The translations under genes were made by a program, and so were the position numbers. 16,991 nucleotides of DNA, taken from NCBI GenBank assembly GCA_900552305.1, contig URZD01000023.1, positions 1 to 16,991 of the forward strand, given 5' to 3'. This document shows positions 14,802 to 16,991 of this stretch, piece after piece; the stretch's first letter is position 1, and the number at the start of each line of letters is the position of its first letter. The notes below the pieces were generated by a model. It searched no databases. It saw nothing but the letters and a program-made list of their open reading frames with translations, and had not been told where the DNA came from. This DNA comes from an uncultured Eubacteriales bacterium. GTDB taxonomy: Bacteria; Bacillota; Clostridia; Monoglobales; Monoglobaceae.

Positions 14802-15456
14802 TGTTGCGCTGCCGAAGGGGCGGCTCGGTGAAAAGGTGTATTCAATGTTTGAAAGGGCGGGTTTTGAGTGTCCGTCCATAAAGGAGAACAACCGAAAGCT
14901 GATTTTTGAAAATCCCGAAAAGGGAGTAAGATATTTTTGGGTTAAACCTTCCGATGTTGCGATTTATGTGGAGCGCGGCGCGGCGGACGTGGGCGTTGCG
15001 GGGAAGGATATACTTCTTGAATACAGTCCCGACGTTTACGAGCTGCTCGACCTCGGCATAGGTAAGTGCCGTATGGCAGTCGCGGCGAAAAAGGATTTCA
15101 GGGATAATATGCGCAACACGCTTAGGGTTGCGACAAAGTTTTCGGAAATCGCAAAGAATTTTTACGCGTCCAAGGGCAGAGATATCGATATAATACACCT
15201 TAACGGCTCGATAGAGCTTGCGCCGATTTTGGGACTGTCGGACGTGATAGTCGATATTGTGGAAACGGGAACAACGCTGAAGGAAAACAACCTTGAGGCT
15301 TTTGAAACGATTGTGCCGATAAGCGCGCGGCTGATAGCGAACAAGGCGAGCTTTAAGTTTAAGGGCGAACAGATTGAAAGAATTACCGCCGACATGGCAA
15401 AACAGACCGAATGCCGCGAGAATGCGGACGGCAAAGGGGGAGCGAAAACACTATGA
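14785..15456 (+). CDS. hisG: ATP phosphoribosyltransferase catalytic subunit (short form)
   Basis: HisG condenses ATP with PRPP to form phosphoribosyl-ATP, the committed step of histidine synthesis. At 223 residues it is the short form, lacking the C-terminal regulatory domain, and therefore depends on HisZ encoded just upstream. Family marks include VALPKGRLGEKV at the start, GAADVGVAGKDIL near 65-77, and the PRPP-binding loop DIVETGTTLKENNL at 157-170. The last ~25 residues are hydrophilic and extend a little beyond the usual end. The TTG at 14785 has GGGGG 9 nt ahead and overlaps hisZ; the ATG at 14794 would lie 18 nt from the same site and is less likely. Its stop overlaps the hisD start as ATGA, so hisZ, hisG and hisD should be translationally coupled. 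Confidence 0.96.
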   Translation: MKTMLNVALPKGRLGEKVYSMFERAGFECPSIKENNRKLIFENPEKGVRYFWVKPSDVAIYVERGAADVGVAGKDILLEYSPDVYELLDLGIGKCRMAVAAKKDFRDNMRNTLRVATKFSEIAKNFYASKGRDIDIIHLNGSIELAPILGLSDVIVDIVETGTTLKENNLEAFETIVPISARLIANKASFKFKGEQIERITADMAKQTECRENADGKGGAKTL

Positions 15457-16730
15457 TAAAAATACTGAAATACGGAGAGATAGATAATAAGGAGATTTTT
15501 GCACGGGTGACCCCCGAGGTTGACGTGGAAAAGATTGTAGCCGACATAATTGCGGACGTAAGGGAAAACGGCGACGCGGCTCTTTTTAAATACGGAAAGA
15601 AGTTTGACGGAGTAAGTCTGTCCTGCCTTGCGGTTTCCGAAAACGAGATTGAGGAGGCAATGGCGGCGGTCGAGCCTGAGTTTGTTGAGGTTTTGAATAA
15701 GGCGGCGGCGAACATTCGCAAATTCCACGAAAAACAGGTGCGTAGCAGCTTTATAATAAATGATGAGGACGGCATAGTAATCGGTCAGAAGGTGATTCCG
15801 GTCGACCGCGCGGGTCTGTATGTTCCCGGGGGAACGGCGGCATATCCGTCAACCGTGCTTATGGACTCGATTCCCGCAAAGCTGGCGGGTTGCCGCGAGG
15901 TGGTCATCACAACCCCTCCGGGCAAGGACGGCAAGGTAAATCCCGCGATACTTGCGGCGGCGCATATTGCGGGCGTTGACAGAATTTTCAAGGTCGGCGG
16001 CGCACAGGCAATCGCCGCGCTTGCCTACGGCACGGAGAGCATACCCAAGGTCGACAAGATTGTCGGTCCGGGCAACGCGTTTGTTGCGGAGGCAAAGAAA
16101 CAGGTGTTCGGCACCGTTTCAATCGATATGATTGCGGGGCCGAGCGAGATTCTTATTGTCGCGGACGAAACCTGCAACCCAAGATACGTTGCCGCGGATT
16201 TGCTGTCACAGGCGGAGCATGACCGACTGGCAAGCGCGGTTTTGGTGACCGATTCGGCATCTCTTGCGGCGGCGGTACAGACCGAGCTTGAAAAGCAGAT
16301 GCCGACGCTGGAGCGCAGCGAGATTGCCCGCGAATCCATAGACAAAAACGGAAAAATTATCGTTGCAAAGAATCTGAAATCCGCCATAGACATTGCAAAC
16401 GAGATTGCGCCGGAGCATTTGGAGCTTTGCGTTGACAATCCGTTTGACTACCTTGACTCGATACGTCATGCGGGGTCGGTGTTTATGGGCAAGAACTGCC
16501 CGGAGGCTTTGGGCGACTATCTTGCGGGGCCAAATCACACGCTGCCGACAAGCGGCACGGCAAAGTTTTCAAGTCCGCTGTCGGTTGACGATTTTATAAA
16601 AAAGACCCAGTATACCTATTATACAAAGGACGCATTAAAGCGCACCGCCCGCGATGTGGAGCGGTTTGCGAAAAAAGAAGGACTGACGGCGCACGCAAGG
16701 AGCGCGGTTATACGTCTTGAGGAGGAATAA
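15453..16730 (+). CDS. hisD: Histidinol dehydrogenase
   Basis: HisD is a zinc enzyme that oxidises L-histidinol to L-histidine in two NAD-dependent steps, the last reactions of the pathway. The 425 residues are a normal length. The expected ligands are in place: Gln253 and His256 in SQAEHDR, Asp355 in GDYLAGPNH, and His414 near the C-terminus. The catalytic Glu321-His322 pair is in PEHLEL. The NAD-site motifs VPGGTAAYPSTVLM and GPGNAFVAEAKKQVFG are intact. The ATG at 15453 shares the ATGA overlap with hisG and has GGGGGAG about 10 nt upstream; a start at 15411 would add 14 residues encoded within hisG. A 150-nt gap with possible hairpins separates it from hisC. Confidence 0.97.
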   Translation: MIKILKYGEIDNKEIFARVTPEVDVEKIVADIIADVRENGDAALFKYGKKFDGVSLSCLAVSENEIEEAMAAVEPEFVEVLNKAAANIRKFHEKQVRSSFIINDEDGIVIGQKVIPVDRAGLYVPGGTAAYPSTVLMDSIPAKLAGCREVVITTPPGKDGKVNPAILAAAHIAGVDRIFKVGGAQAIAALAYGTESIPKVDKIVGPGNAFVAEAKKQVFGTVSIDMIAGPSEILIVADETCNPRYVAADLLSQAEHDRLASAVLVTDSASLAAAVQTELEKQMPTLERSEIARESIDKNGKIIVAKNLKSAIDIANEIAPEHLELCVDNPFDYLDSIRHAGSVFMGKNCPEALGDYLAGPNHTLPTSGTAKFSSPLSVDDFIKKTQYTYYTKDALKRTARDVERFAKKEGLTAHARSAVIRLEEE

Positions 16731-16880
16731 AACGCTTTGGACATACGGGCGCCGTTGTCCGTATGACCGAGCGTCGGATTGAAACAGGGCAGAGCGCGGC
16801 ACAAAAAAGCCGAAAGCGGTTAAAAATCGGCTTGACCGCCGTGTTATTCAGTAACATATGCCCGAAAGGAGCAACAGAAA
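16731..16880 (+). other. Structured intercistronic spacer between hisD and hisC
   Basis: No gene is seen. A first hairpin pairs CATACGG (16742-16748) with CCGTATG (16759-16765). Then AAGCCGA (16807-16813) can pair with TCGGCTT (16827-16833), or GCGGT (16816-16820) with ACCGC (16835-16839), two interleaved alternatives. A small TGTTA/TAACA stem precedes the hisC ribosome binding site. None has a T-tract, so full termination is unlikely. Confidence 0.5.
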
Positions 16881-16991
16881 ATGAGCAAATTTTTCAGCAG
16901 TAAATATAAAAGGCTTACGCCGTATACGCCGGGCGAACAGCCGCAGGATATGCAGTACATAAAGCTGAACACAAACGAATCGCCGTTCCCG
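16881..16991 (+). CDS. hisC: Histidinol-phosphate aminotransferase, 5' part (runs off the window)
   Basis: Only the first 37 codons are present. The N-terminus, with KRLTPYTPGEQP and IKLNTNESPFP, is typical of HisC, the PLP-dependent enzyme that converts imidazole-acetol phosphate to histidinol phosphate. In this family the LNTNE(N/S)P stretch lies near the substrate site. AAAGGAG precedes the ATG by 9 nt. Its place after hisD in the same direction supports the call; the PLP-binding lysine lies beyond the window, so a related aminotransferase cannot be fully excluded. Confidence 0.88.
   Translation, partial: MSKFFSSKYKRLTPYTPGEQPQDMQYIKLNTNESPFP

Noticed and set aside
16807..16839. H-type pseudoknot between hisD and hisC
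   Set aside because: The interleaved stems would need a 1-nt loop to cross a 7-bp stem, which is sterically unlikely; alternative hairpins are a better reading.
1..16991. CRISPR arrays, tRNA or rRNA genes, known defence systems
   Set aside because: No regularly spaced repeats, no cloverleaf or rRNA-like segments, and no defence-gene signatures were seen on either strand by eye.

Overview
The window looks like chromosomal DNA of a Clostridia-type Firmicute whose genus I cannot name. Supporting signs are strong GGAGG-type ribosome binding sites, several TTG and GTG starts, SLH surface-layer motifs, copper-amine-oxidase-type stalk repeats, a GntR-ABC envelope cassette, and a histidine operon that uses the short HisG with HisZ. 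Most of the window is ordinary core and envelope genes. One stretch, about 7.3-8.2 kb, is a scar of decayed mobile DNA.

Layout. On the minus strand, 35-3419 is a three-gene operon reading right to left: YtrA-like GntR repressor, ABC ATPase, and a large ABC permease with a long extracytoplasmic domain. Its promoter overlaps a perfect 45-bp dyad that contains the YtrA operator pattern AGTGTA-N13-TACACT. A secreted D-Ala-D-Ala carboxypeptidase is divergent at 3578-4735. It converges on a secreted protein of unknown function (4891-7086, minus) that carries SH3-like and stalk repeats, and a shared hairpin lies between the two. The region 7336-8196 holds a four-helix-bundle gene without its N-terminus, the middle of a serine recombinase, and the middle of an IS1182-type transposase with an in-frame stop, joined almost end to end. 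From 8353 to 10305 (minus) two related cyclophilin-type prolyl isomerases are co-oriented: one membrane-anchored, one fused to SLH motifs. ftsH (plus) is divergent from them and is followed by a long hairpin, a GC-rich spacer and ispE. From 13622 a clear promoter with three 8-bp direct repeats starts hisZ-hisG-hisD-hisC; hisC runs off the end.

How it fits together. Much of the left and centre concerns the cell envelope: a GntR-controlled ABC transporter, a peptidoglycan-trimming enzyme, secreted or surface foldases, an SLH-bearing protein and the membrane protease FtsH. The right end is biosynthetic: the MEP isoprenoid kinase IspE, then the first steps of histidine synthesis.

I did not find a convincing new defence or mobile system. 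The best candidates for a second look are the YtrA-type operator, an unexplained 12-bp dyad straddling the promoter of the unknown secreted protein, the SLH-cyclophilin fusion with its tandem paralogue, the repeats at the his promoter, and the mosaic scar.
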